A stretch of DNA of 64,000 bases from Flammeovirgaceae bacterium (GTDB taxonomy: Bacteria > Bacteroidota > Bacteroidia > Cytophagales > Cyclobacteriaceae): assembly GCA_016712035.1 (NCBI GenBank), contig JADJRT010000001.1, forward strand, positions 496,001-560,000, given 5' to 3'. Position numbers and translations under genes: made by a program. Below the pieces are notes generated by a model, which worked only from the letters and a program-made list of their open reading frames with translations, had not been told where the DNA came from and did not search any database. Below, piece after piece: positions 54,566-63,125 of this stretch; positions within the stretch are counted from its first letter, which is position 1, and the number at the start of each line of letters is the position of its first letter.

Positions 54566-55303
54566 CTAGGTCTTAACGAGAAATTGCTCCAGATCTTTAA
54601 GTTTCAGGATACCTTCGTAATAAGCCTTTCCAAAGATAACCGCAAAAACGCCCATGTCGTTTAGGCGTTTAATGTCGTCTACTCCCCGTACACCCCCGCT
54701 AGCTAATACCTGAAGATCCGGGAAACGATTTATTATATCCTGATAGAAAGAAAATGCCGGGCCTTCCAGCACACCATCGCGCGACACGTCTGTAGATTTA
54801 ACGTACTTAAGTCCGCGATCATAAAAATACTGTAAGTGATCGAATAGGGTTATTTCCGATTTTTTTGACCATCCCCGAAAGGAAATATTTTTGCTTTCAA
54901 TATCGGTAACATCTGCTCCCAACGTCATTTTCTCGCGGCCATAAGAAATAATCCATGATGCAAATAACTCAGGATTGGTAACGGCAATGCTGGAGGCAGT
55001 TATGTATGAGGCACCAAACTCATACGCCTTACCAATGTCACCATCGGTACAAATTCCACCAGTAAAATCAACTTTCAAATCGGTATGACCCGCTATAGCT
55101 TCCAGCACATGGTAATTCTTTGGACTTCCGCGCTCGGCTCCATCCAAGTCTACTAAATGTACAACATCAATGCCATGGTCGGCAAATCGCTTCGCTAAAT
55201 CGAGTGGATTTTCATCATAGGCTTTCTCGCTAGCGGGATCGCCTTTTCTCATTTTTACCACTTTCCCCTTGCGTATTGCTATGGAGGGAATTACTTGTAT
55301 CAT
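54566..55303 (-). CDS. hisA: HisA-like phosphoribosylformimino-AICAR isomerase
   Basis: 245 residues, complete (beta-alpha)8 barrel. Phosphate-binding loops DFTGGI and LASGGVRGVDDI, second catalytic-Asp strand MTLGADVTD, and STDVSRDGVLEGP are all present. The first catalytic Asp of HisA, normally in an IPAxDL strand, reads Ala here (VIPSIAIRKGKVV). Either this clade uses a variant mechanism or the protein has a different role. No other his gene is in the window. Start ATG 55303. Confidence 0.82.
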   Translation of the reverse strand: MIQVIPSIAIRKGKVVKMRKGDPASEKAYDENPLDLAKRFADHGIDVVHLVDLDGAERGSPKNYHVLEAIAGHTDLKVDFTGGICTDGDIGKAYEFGASYITASSIAVTNPELFASWIISYGREKMTLGADVTDIESKNISFRGWSKKSEITLFDHLQYFYDRGLKYVKSTDVSRDGVLEGPAFSFYQDIINRFPDLQVLASGGVRGVDDIKRLNDMGVFAVIFGKAYYEGILKLKDLEQFLVKT

Positions 55304-55385
55304 GTTTATTTATTAACCAGGTTCAATTATCAAAGATACCAAGGATTGCGAAAGATTTGAGAGTTAAGGGCACAAATTCCAATTG

Positions 55386-55936
55386 TTACTTTACCGTAAA
55401 GGGCACGGATACCAGAGTTTTGTCCCACATAAAAATTAGCTCCATATCTTCCCCTGCCTTCTCAAGGGCAATGGTAAACTGCTCAATTTCTTTATCCTGT
55501 AGATTAGAAGGGATTGCTTCAACAGTAAGTTTATCATTGGATGGCTCCCGGTTAGCTGTGCCATTAAATCCCACTCCCCACTGGCCGGTTTCCGAATTAA
55601 ATATAATGGACCAAACCTGCTCACCCGGAATGGTAAAAACAGAATACTCTCCAGCCTTTAGCGTTTGATCTCCAAAAGTAAGGTCTTTATTGGTTTCAAA
55701 AATTGTAGCATCGTTGGCACCCGTCCGCCACACTTTATCATAAGGCACCAATTCGCCAAAGATTACTCTTCCCTTTTTAAAAGGCCTGTAATACTCGACC
55801 AAAATTCGCGTTTCTCCCGATTCAAATTTTGCTATACCCGCTGGACTGGGCTTTTTGTGTGAACCATCCGGATATACATTAATGCACTCAAGATCAACAC
55901 TAAGACTAACCCAAGAATGAGAAGGAATTTCTTCAT
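55386..55936 (-). CDS. DUF2911 membrane-anchored protein, one-base shift
   Basis: About 183 residues when merged. From ATG 55936 there is an N-terminal helix (FLLILGLVLVLILSALMYI) up to MVHTK. One missing A at 55852-55856 then lets it continue as KPSPAGIAKFESGETRILVE, leading to YYRPFKKGRVIFGELVPYDK. The DUF2911 core follows: RTGANDATIFETNKDL, KAGEYSVFTIPGEQVWSIIF and QWGVGFNG. Common in Bacteroidota, function unknown, likely periplasmic. Confidence 0.82.
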
Positions 55937-56014
55937 GCTTATTTTCGATTTGGCAAGGTATTCAAAGGGATAATTTTAAAATAAGTTTACGAGTTTACAA
56001 TTTTTAAGGACGAA

Positions 56015-56048
56015 TTTGCAAATAATATGACCCGTTGCCCTAAATTTG
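56015..56048 (+). promoter_or_regulatory. Bacteroidota-type promoter
   Basis: TTTG (56015-56018) and TAAATTTG (56041-56048, a full match to TANNTTTG) are 22 bases apart, slightly long for the consensus spacing. They lie 20 bases before the small ORF at 56068 and likely serve it and the LOG gene. Confidence 0.5.
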
Positions 56049-56067
56049 GTTGTTAAATCATAAGATC

Positions 56068-56175
56068 ATGACAGTTTTTGGTGTAGTAATCGCTCTTTTT
56101 ATTCTTGCCATTGTTTCCGTTTGGGCTTTTCCAAATAGCAAAGTGAGCGATAATGAGCATGACATTAAGCATTAA
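56068..56175 (+). CDS. 35-residue single-helix membrane protein
   Basis: ATG 56068 to TAA 56173-56175. An uninterrupted helix (VFGVVIALFILAIVSVWAF) is followed by a polar, His- and acid-containing tail (PNSKVSDNEHDIKH). It has a good promoter 20 bases upstream and precedes the LOG gene by 20 bases in the same direction. No family recognised. The predicted topology is N-terminus out or in with a short exposed tail. Confidence 0.55.
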   Translation: MTVFGVVIALFILAIVSVWAFPNSKVSDNEHDIKH

Positions 56176-56195
56176 TTTATTCGCTCTTTTGCTAA

Positions 56196-56687
56196 ATGAA
56201 CATATGTGTTTTTTGTGGATCCGCTTCAGGGAATAACCCTGTTTATGCGGACGCAGCAAAAGAGCTGGCTTCGCTACTATGCGAAAAAAACGCAACACTA
56301 ATTTATGGCGGTGGCAACATTGGTCTCATGGGAATTCTAGCCGATGAGGTAATGCATGGAGGAGGTAAGGTAATTGGTGTGATCCCTGATTTTCTTATGA
56401 GCAAAGAGGTTGGACACAGCGGAATATCTCAACTGGAAGTGGTAGCCAGTATGCACGAGCGGAAAAGACGAATGGCTGATCTGGCTGATGCATTCATTGC
56501 TTTACCCGGTGGTTGGGGCACATTAGATGAGTTGGCTGAAATTTTAACTTGTTACTTTAACTCTCTGATTAGTCAAATGCAAACCATGGTGAAGGACGGA
56601 TTTCTTCATTCAAAAAATCTTCAGGAACTTAACGTTGGTGAGACCCCCAAGGAACTACTTATCCAACTTGGGCTAATTAGCGTTTAA
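56196..56687 (+). CDS. LOG family protein with internal deletion
   Basis: 163 residues. MNICVFCGSASGNNPVYADA and the phosphate loop LPGGWGTLDELAEILT identify the LOG family (cytokinin riboside 5'-monophosphate phosphoribohydrolase, TIGR00730). After EILT, homologues carry about 18 residues including a KPIGxLNxxGFY strand, but here the text goes straight to CYFNSLISQMQTMVKDGFLH. The loss is in frame, so either a natural deletion or an assembly gap. The deleted strand is part of the Rossmann core, so activity is doubtful. Confidence 0.82.
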   Translation: MNICVFCGSASGNNPVYADAAKELASLLCEKNATLIYGGGNIGLMGILADEVMHGGGKVIGVIPDFLMSKEVGHSGISQLEVVASMHERKRRMADLADAFIALPGGWGTLDELAEILTCYFNSLISQMQTMVKDGFLHSKNLQELNVGETPKELLIQLGLISV

Positions 56688-56738
56688 CCAATCAGGCTTA
56701 TCTAAAAATTGGTAGCTTTAAAAGGGGCTTACAGATAC

Positions 56739-57973
56739 ATGCGCGCACGAATGTTTTTTATTGGGTTGTTGATGCTGATGTCGGGAATAGGTAACGCCCA
56801 GATACTAGGCTTCTCTCTACCAGCAGGTGAGACAAAGGTTCAATTCCCTATCGAGATTTATAACAATTTGGTTGTGGTGCCAATGATTCTCAATAGTCAA
56901 TTACCGCTTAAATTTATTTTGGATACTGGTGTCCGAACATCCATTTTAACAGAGAAGGCGTATAGTGATATTTTGAATTTACAGTATTCGCGTAAATACA
57001 CCATTGCGGGGCCAGGGGGTGAAAAACTTGTCGATGCCTACGTAACTAATAATGTCTCGCTTGATATGCCTGGCGTACAGGGTCGTGGCCATGCCATGTT
57101 AGTATTGGAACAAGATTATCTGGAACTCCGGAATTACCTGGGTACAGACGTCCATGGAATTTTGGGATACGAATTGTTCAGTCGTTTTATCGTTGAGGTT
57201 AATTATGAGAAAAAGGTACTGACCCTTATGCTCCACAACGATTTAAAGAGAAGAAAAACTTCCAGTGGCTGCCCATCCAGATACTGGATACAAAACCGTA
57301 CATGGAGGTGGTTTTGGAAATGAATGACACCACCGCATTTAATGCTAAATTATTAGTAGACAGTGGTGCAAGCCACGGGCTTTTTCTTGAAACGACCTCA
57401 GACCCCAAAATCATTGTGCCACAAAAAAATGTTACCAGCATAATAGGCCGAGGTTTGGGTGGGGTGATTACCGGACAAATGGGGAAAATTAAATCTATGA
57501 ATCTGGGTAAATATAAAATAGACAAGGTGCTTACCAGCTTTCCAGACCCCAATGCTTATATGGATACATTGAAGGTAAATCGTTCTATTTTCAGGAACGG
57601 ATCAATAGGCGGAGAGATTTTAAGCAGGTTTACTGTTATCTATAATTTTCCTGGTGAACGAATTTATTTTAAGAAGAATTCGCACTACAAGAAGAGCTTT
57701 TACTATAGCCTAAGTGGCCTTACCATTCGGGCAAAGGGCGCAAGACTTAAAAACTTTGAGATTACTAATATTCGTCCGCAATCGGCTTCCTCCGCAGCCG
57801 ACATTCAAGTGGGAGATCAGATAATTAGTGTGAATGGAATTGCTGCCTCAGATCTTGATCTCAATACGATAAACGGATTTCTTAACTCAAAACCTGGCCG
57901 CAGAATAAATCTGCAGTTAGAAAGAAAAGGAATTAAAATAAAAAGAGAATTTCGGTTAGAAGATTCTTTATGA
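56739..57973 (+). CDS. Exported retropepsin-like aspartyl protease with PDZ domain, one-base shift
   Basis: About 412 residues when merged. Signal peptide (MFFIGLLMLMSGIGNAQ). First aspartyl motif LKFILDTGVRTSILT (DTG). The first frame drifts off at HNDLKRRK near 57240; with one more base it continues FKEKKNFQWLPIQILDTKPY into the frame with second aspartyl motif AKLLVDSGASHGLF (DSG). A C-terminal PDZ domain (about 325-400) has SAADIQVGDQIISVNGI. Paired DTG/DSG domains in one chain plus PDZ resemble the Bacteroidota exported aspartyl protease family. Start ATG 56739; a TTG at 56709 is less likely. Confidence 0.82.
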
Positions 57974-58437
57974 CATAGAACGCAACGCCTTGAGCAATTT
58001 CCCTTTTCTTTTTCTATAGGCCTGCTGTAAATAAAGCTGGGTCTTTTTAAACTTTAAGGAATTCGTTAATGCCCTATGAAGGGAGTCAGCGGTAATAGAA
58101 TCTTTCAGGATATAGTTCATAACTCCTGTATTCATCGCTTCATGATAGTTCGAATTTTTAAAAGGGTTATAGGTATATGCTTTGTTTTGCGATGGCCCAA
58201 TAAAGTTGTAACCGCCAGTTTTAATTCTAGTTTGCCCAAATTATCATCAATTAAAATGTAGTGTGGCTTAAAACGAGCGAGGCGTTCAATGATACTTGCG
58301 AGATCAAAGGCAATCTCAGTGATTACCGTGTGGTGCTTAATTTGGCTGAGACTTTCAAATGTTTTAGATAATTCTATAGGGTTATTTCCTACAACTAAGA
58401 CATTCAACAATTCAGCTTGGTTTGCGCTCGTTTCCAT
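57968..58437 (-). CDS. Receiver-like response regulator with degenerate acidic pocket, one-base shift
   Basis: About 156 residues when merged. The first frame reads LLNVLVVGNNPIELSKTFES, then PHYILIDDNLGKLELKLAVT and KHIPITLLK. One missing A at 58155-58159 continues NSNYHEAMNTGVMNYILKDS and SITADSLHRALTNSLKFKKT. The central Asp (ILIDDN) and the late Lys (YILKDS) are present, but the usual DD pair after the first strand is GN, so phosphorylation by the normal Mg2+ route is doubtful. Lacks an output domain. Divergent from the polyketide cluster with 106 bases between starts. Confidence 0.7.
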
Positions 58438-58543
58438 AAACTTAATTACTCAAGTAAAACAATTAGACGGAAAAAAGGATTTATAGATTTACAATTAATT
58501 TATTTTCTTTTTGAAAGTGCTCACATTTAATAAAACATAAACA

Positions 58544-59701
58544 TTGAAGTCGATTCTTATTGTTGGAGGTGGTTTGGCCGGGCTGGTGAATGCTAATTAT
58601 TTGGCTGAAAAGGGCTTATCGGTTACCCTGATCGAAAAAAAAGTCTATCCTTTCCATAGAGTATGTGGAGAGTATATCTCCAATGAAGTAGTTCCTTTTT
58701 TAATTTCCCTGGATCTTTTTCCGGAAGAGTTTCATCCACCTTCTATCAAAGAATTTCAGCTAACATCTGTGAATGGTAAAGCTGCGCAGATGCCTTTGGA
58801 CCTTGGTGGCTTTGGGATAAGCCGTTTTGCATTTGATGATTTTTTATACAAAAAAGCTTTGGCTCGTGGGGTTTCATTCATCTTAAATAAAGGAGTTGAA
58901 GACATCAGTTATCAAGACGATCAGTTTCTTGTTAAAACAGAAGGGGAAACATTTACGGTAGATTTAGTTATTGGTTCTTTCGGAAAAAGATCGCGGGTCG
59001 ATGTGGCACTTAAGCGAGATTTTATTCGAAGTCGCTCCCCTTATGTAGGTGTAAAATATCACATCCGAACCGACCAACCCTCGGATTTAATTTCATTGCA
59101 TAATTTTAAAGATGGTTACTGTGGGTTGAGCCAGATAGAGGATGGGAAATTTACGCTCTGTTATCTTACCCACAGGAGTAATCTTAAAAAACATGGAACC
59201 ATTCAGTCGATGGAAGCAGAGGTTTTGTCAAAGAACCCCTATTTAAAATCCGTATTTCAAAATTCGGAATTTTTATATGATAGGCCTGAAGTAATAAATG
59301 AGATCACGTTTGCTACAAAGTCACCGTTTGAAAACCACATATTAATGACTGGCGATGCAGCCGGCATGATTACACCGCTATGTGGAAACGGTATGGCGAT
59401 GGCCATTCATTCGGCAAAAATTCTTAGTGAGTTAGTCGTTGAGTATTCTGCAGGAAAGCTTACCAGAGACCAGCTAGAGATAAGCTACACGAATAAGTGG
59501 AAAGCCCAATTTGCTACACGATTGTGGGCAGGCCGCCAGATTCAAAAATTATTTGGTGACGTTTGGACTTCCAACGTAGCTGTAAACATAATTCGAAGAT
59601 CGAAGCCTATAGCCAGTATGATCATGCGAAATACACATGGGCAGCCTTTTAGAAATCTTACAACTGCAGGATGTGGCTCGTTTCCAGGAAAAACCAAATG
59701 A
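58544..59701 (+). CDS. FAD-dependent oxidoreductase, geranylgeranyl-reductase-like
   Basis: 385 residues from TTG 58544. N-terminal FAD loop ILIVGGGLAGLVNANYLAEK, FHRVCGEYIS near 43-52, and the late FAD motif LMTGDAAGMITPLCGNGMAM, typical of the geranylgeranyl reductase/aromatic hydroxylase group. Members reduce prenyl chains or hydroxylate aromatic rings. Placed beside a UbiA prenyltransferase, a type III PKS and a methyltransferase, it is likely a tailoring enzyme of the same product. No halogenase Trp motif is seen. Overlaps the oppositely oriented UbiA gene by 44 bases at the 3' ends. Confidence 0.82.
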   Translation: MKSILIVGGGLAGLVNANYLAEKGLSVTLIEKKVYPFHRVCGEYISNEVVPFLISLDLFPEEFHPPSIKEFQLTSVNGKAAQMPLDLGGFGISRFAFDDFLYKKALARGVSFILNKGVEDISYQDDQFLVKTEGETFTVDLVIGSFGKRSRVDVALKRDFIRSRSPYVGVKYHIRTDQPSDLISLHNFKDGYCGLSQIEDGKFTLCYLTHRSNLKKHGTIQSMEAEVLSKNPYLKSVFQNSEFLYDRPEVINEITFATKSPFENHILMTGDAAGMITPLCGNGMAMAIHSAKILSELVVEYSAGKLTRDQLEISYTNKWKAQFATRLWAGRQIQKLFGDVWTSNVAVNIIRRSKPIASMIMRNTHGQPFRNLTTAGCGSFPGKTK

Positions 59702-60539
59702 AAAAGCCATTCAAACAAAAGGCCGATAAAAAATTGAGCCACATAGTATTACTGTAATTTGCTTTGGCAGGATTGTACCAGGCGCGCACAAACCAAATCA
59801 GAAAAAAAATAACAACGGGCAATAGGGCAATAAAAAATGCTTGTGCAAAACGAATAGAATGATATTGATAAAAATATCCCAAATACCCGAGCGTGATAAT
59901 TGAGAAAACAGCCATCACAAAGATAAACGTACCCCGCACCCCGAACTTTAAACTAACGGTTTGGTCGCCTCTCGCAGAATCTTCCTCATGTTGATAAATT
60001 TGTGTCATGGGGTAAGTGCCTAACAGGAAAAGACTGGATAGAATGGCCGGGATGATAACCCGGTCGTTCCAAAGATTTTCAGGAGTAAAATTATTGATGC
60101 CTATATAACTCATTACGAATGTGAAAAACCCTTGAAAAAAAGCGACCGTTAACAATCCACCAACGGGAAACTTTTTTAACCGGATGGAAGGATGGCTGTA
60201 AGCTTTAGAGGCCAGCCCATACACAAGAAGCAAACCAGCAAACCAAGGGCTAATCTTAAAAAAAGCGAGCAGCAACGCAAAGAGATCAAGGGCGAGGGCG
60301 GTATAGTAAAGACCCTTATTTACAGGTGGAGGATTTTTTAAAACCCCAATGCTCTTTTCGTCTTTATCAAAGTAACTGTTGTAACCATTGCTCGCAGGGT
60401 ATATTAAAAAATGAATTATCAAAAATGACCAAAGAAGCCGACTCCCATTAAGATTTGGGGAAACACCTAACGCAAAATAATAGACCGGCATCAAAAAAAA
60501 TGAGAACGGAAAGCGCAGATGAAGCAATATAGACCGCAT
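59658..60539 (-). CDS. UbiA family prenyltransferase
   Basis: 293 residues, about eight helices. The first Asp-rich motif is NGYNSYFDKDE (about 51-61) and the second region is QHEEDSARGDQTVS (about 183-196), both matching UbiA active-site Mg-binding motifs in position. UbiA enzymes attach a polyprenyl chain to an aromatic acceptor in the membrane. The acceptor here may be the type III PKS product, by inference. It is the only gene of the cluster on the reverse strand; its start lies 83 bases from that of the PKS, so the two are divergently transcribed. Confidence 0.85.
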   Translation of the reverse strand: MRSILLHLRFPFSFFLMPVYYFALGVSPNLNGSRLLWSFLIIHFLIYPASNGYNSYFDKDEKSIGVLKNPPPVNKGLYYTALALDLFALLLAFFKISPWFAGLLLVYGLASKAYSHPSIRLKKFPVGGLLTVAFFQGFFTFVMSYIGINNFTPENLWNDRVIIPAILSSLFLLGTYPMTQIYQHEEDSARGDQTVSLKFGVRGTFIFVMAVFSIITLGYLGYFYQYHSIRFAQAFFIALLPVVIFFLIWFVRAWYNPAKANYSNTMWLNFLSAFCLNGFFIWFFLETSHILQL

Positions 60540-60622
60540 AAATCTTACAGAAATATTTATTAAAATAACAAATTCAATTTTAGTAAAGCCATATCGACTT
60601 GTTTTTTGTTATACTTGGATTG

Positions 60623-61729
60623 ATGAGTTATATCACCTCCATTGGTACGGCTGTTCCACCTTATAAATTTAGTCAGGCTACTTTAGCCGACTTTATGACG
60701 CAGGCCATGCTGGCCAATGATGAAGAGGCTCAAAAGCTTAAGGTAATTTTTAGGGCTACGGGTATTGATACGAGGCATTCCGTTCTTAGCGACTACGGTA
60801 AGAGTTATGACTTTAGCTTTTATAGTAACACAAATGATTTCGAACCCTTTCCATCGACCAAACGAAGGCTTGACCTGTTTAAGCAAGAGTCCCTGACGTT
60901 AAGTCTTGCCTCGATTCAGGCGTGCTTGCAAAAAGTAAAACTATTCGACAAGCAATCAATTACTCATTTAGTGGTGGTAAGCTGTACGGGCATGTATGCG
61001 CCAGGTCTTGATATTGACTTAATAAAACATCTTGACCTCTCATCAAATGTTAAGCGCATTTGCATCAACTTTATGGGTTGCTATGCCGCGTTCAATGCTT
61101 TGAAGTTGGCGGATTCATTTTGTCAGGTTGATCCACAGGCTAAGGTGCTTGTTGTTTGTACGGAACTTTGCAGCATTCATTTTCAAAAGCAGGCCACCGA
61201 GGACAATATGTTGGCCAATGCGCTGTTTGCCGATGGATCTGCAGCCATGTTAGTTCAAGGGCGGCCAGAAAAAGGGCTCAATCTAAAACCAATAAGCTTC
61301 TATTGTGATCTTGCCCCTGATGGCGAACAAGATATGGCCTGGACGGTAGGAGATTGGGGATTTGAAATGCGATTATCAGCTTACGTGCCAGCGATTATCC
61401 GGCAAGGAATTAAGAAACTAACGAATTCCTTGTTGCAACAGATTTCACATCGGATGTCAGACATAGCTTATTATGCTATTCACCCAGGAGGCAAAAAAAT
61501 ATTGGAAGTAATTGAACAGGAACTGGCATTAACCAAACAACAAAACAAGTCGGCCTATACCATTCTCAAACAGTTCGGCAATATGTCGTCTCCTACTGTA
61601 TTGTTTGTTTTACAAGATATTTTTGAAGGCCTAACGTCTTCAGATGCAGATAAAAAAATTCTAAGTTTTGCCTTTGGCCCAGGCCTTACTTTGGAGAGCA
61701 TGATTCTTGAGATTCAACAACATGATTGA
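60623..61729 (+). CDS. Type III polyketide synthase
   Basis: 368 residues from ATG 60623 (MSYITSIGTAVPPYKFSQ); an ATG eight codons earlier is possible. Catalytic triad is visible: Cys in NFMGCYAAFNALK, His in YYAIHPGGKKILE, and Asn in QFGNMSSPTVLFVL. SCTGMYAPGLD is the pocket-lining segment. Chalcone-synthase-like enzymes extend an acyl-CoA with malonyl-CoA and cyclise to alkylresorcinols, alkylpyrones or tetrahydroxynaphthalene. The starter cannot be told by eye. The methyltransferase start overlaps the stop by eight bases. Confidence 0.94.
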   Translation: MSYITSIGTAVPPYKFSQATLADFMTQAMLANDEEAQKLKVIFRATGIDTRHSVLSDYGKSYDFSFYSNTNDFEPFPSTKRRLDLFKQESLTLSLASIQACLQKVKLFDKQSITHLVVVSCTGMYAPGLDIDLIKHLDLSSNVKRICINFMGCYAAFNALKLADSFCQVDPQAKVLVVCTELCSIHFQKQATEDNMLANALFADGSAAMLVQGRPEKGLNLKPISFYCDLAPDGEQDMAWTVGDWGFEMRLSAYVPAIIRQGIKKLTNSLLQQISHRMSDIAYYAIHPGGKKILEVIEQELALTKQQNKSAYTILKQFGNMSSPTVLFVLQDIFEGLTSSDADKKILSFAFGPGLTLESMILEIQQHD

Positions 61730-62447
61730 TCCCATTAACTTCTCGGTACGTTCAACTGGATCGGAAATTATGGATGACCTGGATTGTAATGGCAGTGTGG
61801 TAGAGCAAACCTTACGGGAACTTGATTTTATTAATAAGTGGTTAGGAGGCAATGCAGTAACAATACGTGCAGTAAAATCGGTGTGGCGAACCATACCCAA
61901 AGATCAACCGATTTATATTGCTGACCTCGGTTGCGGAAGCGGGGAAATGTTGCGCATACTGGCGCAGTTAGCGGTAAAGGAAAACAGAAAGGTAATTCTG
62001 AAAGGATTTGATGCCAATCCGCATATTGTAAAGTATGCCACAGATCATTCCAAAGAATTTGATACGATAAGCTTTGAGACTAGCAATGTTTTTTCTGAGG
62101 AATTTCACGCTCAAAAATTTGATTTAATTCTTTCCACCTTATTCATCCATCACTTTAGTGACACAGAAGTAGAAAAATTGCTTTCCCATTTTGTAAAGCA
62201 GGCTCGTATAGCAATAATAATTAATGATATTCACAGACACCCGCTTGCCTATCATTCCATTAAGCTTCTTACCCGATTTTTCTCTCGTTCCGATATGGTT
62301 CGGTTTGATGCGCCCCTATCCGTCTTAAGGTCATTTAGAGAAAGAGACTTTGTTTCCATTCTTGATAAAGCCGGCATTATATCTTATTCACTTACGTGGA
62401 AATGGGCCTTTCGGTGGCAATTGATAATCCGCAGCAAGGCTTTGTAA
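61722..62447 (+). CDS. SAM-dependent methyltransferase of the polyketide cluster
   Basis: 241 residues from ATG 61722 (MIDPINFSVRSTGSEIMDDL); an ATG at 61707 adds five residues. The class I motif is YIADLGCGSGEMLRIL (about 69-84). FDLILSTLFIHHFSDTEVE contains the post-II/IV motif. The methyltransferase is translationally coupled to the PKS, so it probably methylates its ring or a hydroxyl on it, as in similar bacterial PKS operons. The N-terminal STGSEIMDDLDCNGSVVEQT resembles that of small-molecule methyltransferases found with such operons. Confidence 0.86.
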   Translation: MIDPINFSVRSTGSEIMDDLDCNGSVVEQTLRELDFINKWLGGNAVTIRAVKSVWRTIPKDQPIYIADLGCGSGEMLRILAQLAVKENRKVILKGFDANPHIVKYATDHSKEFDTISFETSNVFSEEFHAQKFDLILSTLFIHHFSDTEVEKLLSHFVKQARIAIIINDIHRHPLAYHSIKLLTRFFSRSDMVRFDAPLSVLRSFRERDFVSILDKAGIISYSLTWKWAFRWQLIIRSKAL

Positions 62448-62515
62448 ACTCTGGCACAATTTTTACTAATTTGGCAGTGGGATCGAAGATCCCGATTTGT
62501 TAAACCCAATCTGTT

Positions 62516-63067
62516 ATGAAAAACAACTTGATTTTTGCTGCTGTAATTACACTTGTGCTATCAGCCTGTGGTTCGAGCCCCTTTGGACAGAAAGTAAAAG
62601 AACCGTTTCGCGGCAACGCCTACGAGTCGAATAATCGATTCTTTAGAGCTACCGGAAAAGGAGAGAGTTCGCAGGATAATATTGCCCGCGGCAAAGCTGA
62701 TATTGAAGCTAAAGCGCAACTGGCTGGCCAGGTAAATACAACCATGAAGCAAGTAGCCGATCAATACCTAGGCCAAACTGAAAATGCAAATGCGGCTGAT
62801 GTTGCAGATAAATTTCAAAGTCTTGTTAGACAAGTGATGAATACCAACATGGCTGACTTGCGAAAAATTGGGGAGCAAAAATATTTCAACAAGAAGGAAG
62901 ATAAGTACACGGTTTTTATGGCTTACGAAATAAAGAAAAATGCCATGTTTCGATTTATGAAAAAGCAGGCTAAAACCGATAAAACGATTGACGAACGCCA
63001 GATGGATATCATTAACAAAATTCTGGATGAGCAGATTACACAATCAGAAGAGGAAGGCGATAACTAA
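62516..63067 (+). CDS. LPP20-like lipoprotein
   Basis: 183 residues. Signal FAAVITLVLSAC with lipidated Cys. RATGKGESSQDNIARGKADI and EAKAQLAGQVNTTMKQVADQ fit the LPP20 lipoprotein family (compact alpha/beta fold found in diverse Gram-negatives). The C-terminus is highly acidic and Glu/Gln-rich. Function unknown. A strong terminator follows 22 bases downstream. Confidence 0.8.
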   Translation: MKNNLIFAAVITLVLSACGSSPFGQKVKEPFRGNAYESNNRFFRATGKGESSQDNIARGKADIEAKAQLAGQVNTTMKQVADQYLGQTENANAADVADKFQSLVRQVMNTNMADLRKIGEQKYFNKKEDKYTVFMAYEIKKNAMFRFMKKQAKTDKTIDERQMDIINKILDEQITQSEEEGDN

Positions 63068-63089
63068 ATCTTTTCTCAAATGAAAAACG

Positions 63090-63125
63090 AGGCTGTCCTA
63101 CTGTTAATTTTAGGGCAGCCTTTTA
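63090..63125. terminator. Bidirectional terminator between the LPP20-like gene and prfA
   Basis: AGGCTGTCCTA (63090-63100) and TAGGGCAGCCT (63111-63121) pair over 11 positions with one G-T wobble, with a ten-base loop. A T-run follows on plus and an A-rich tract precedes it (a T-tail for the reverse strand). It overlaps the prfA stop by three bases. Confidence 0.85.
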
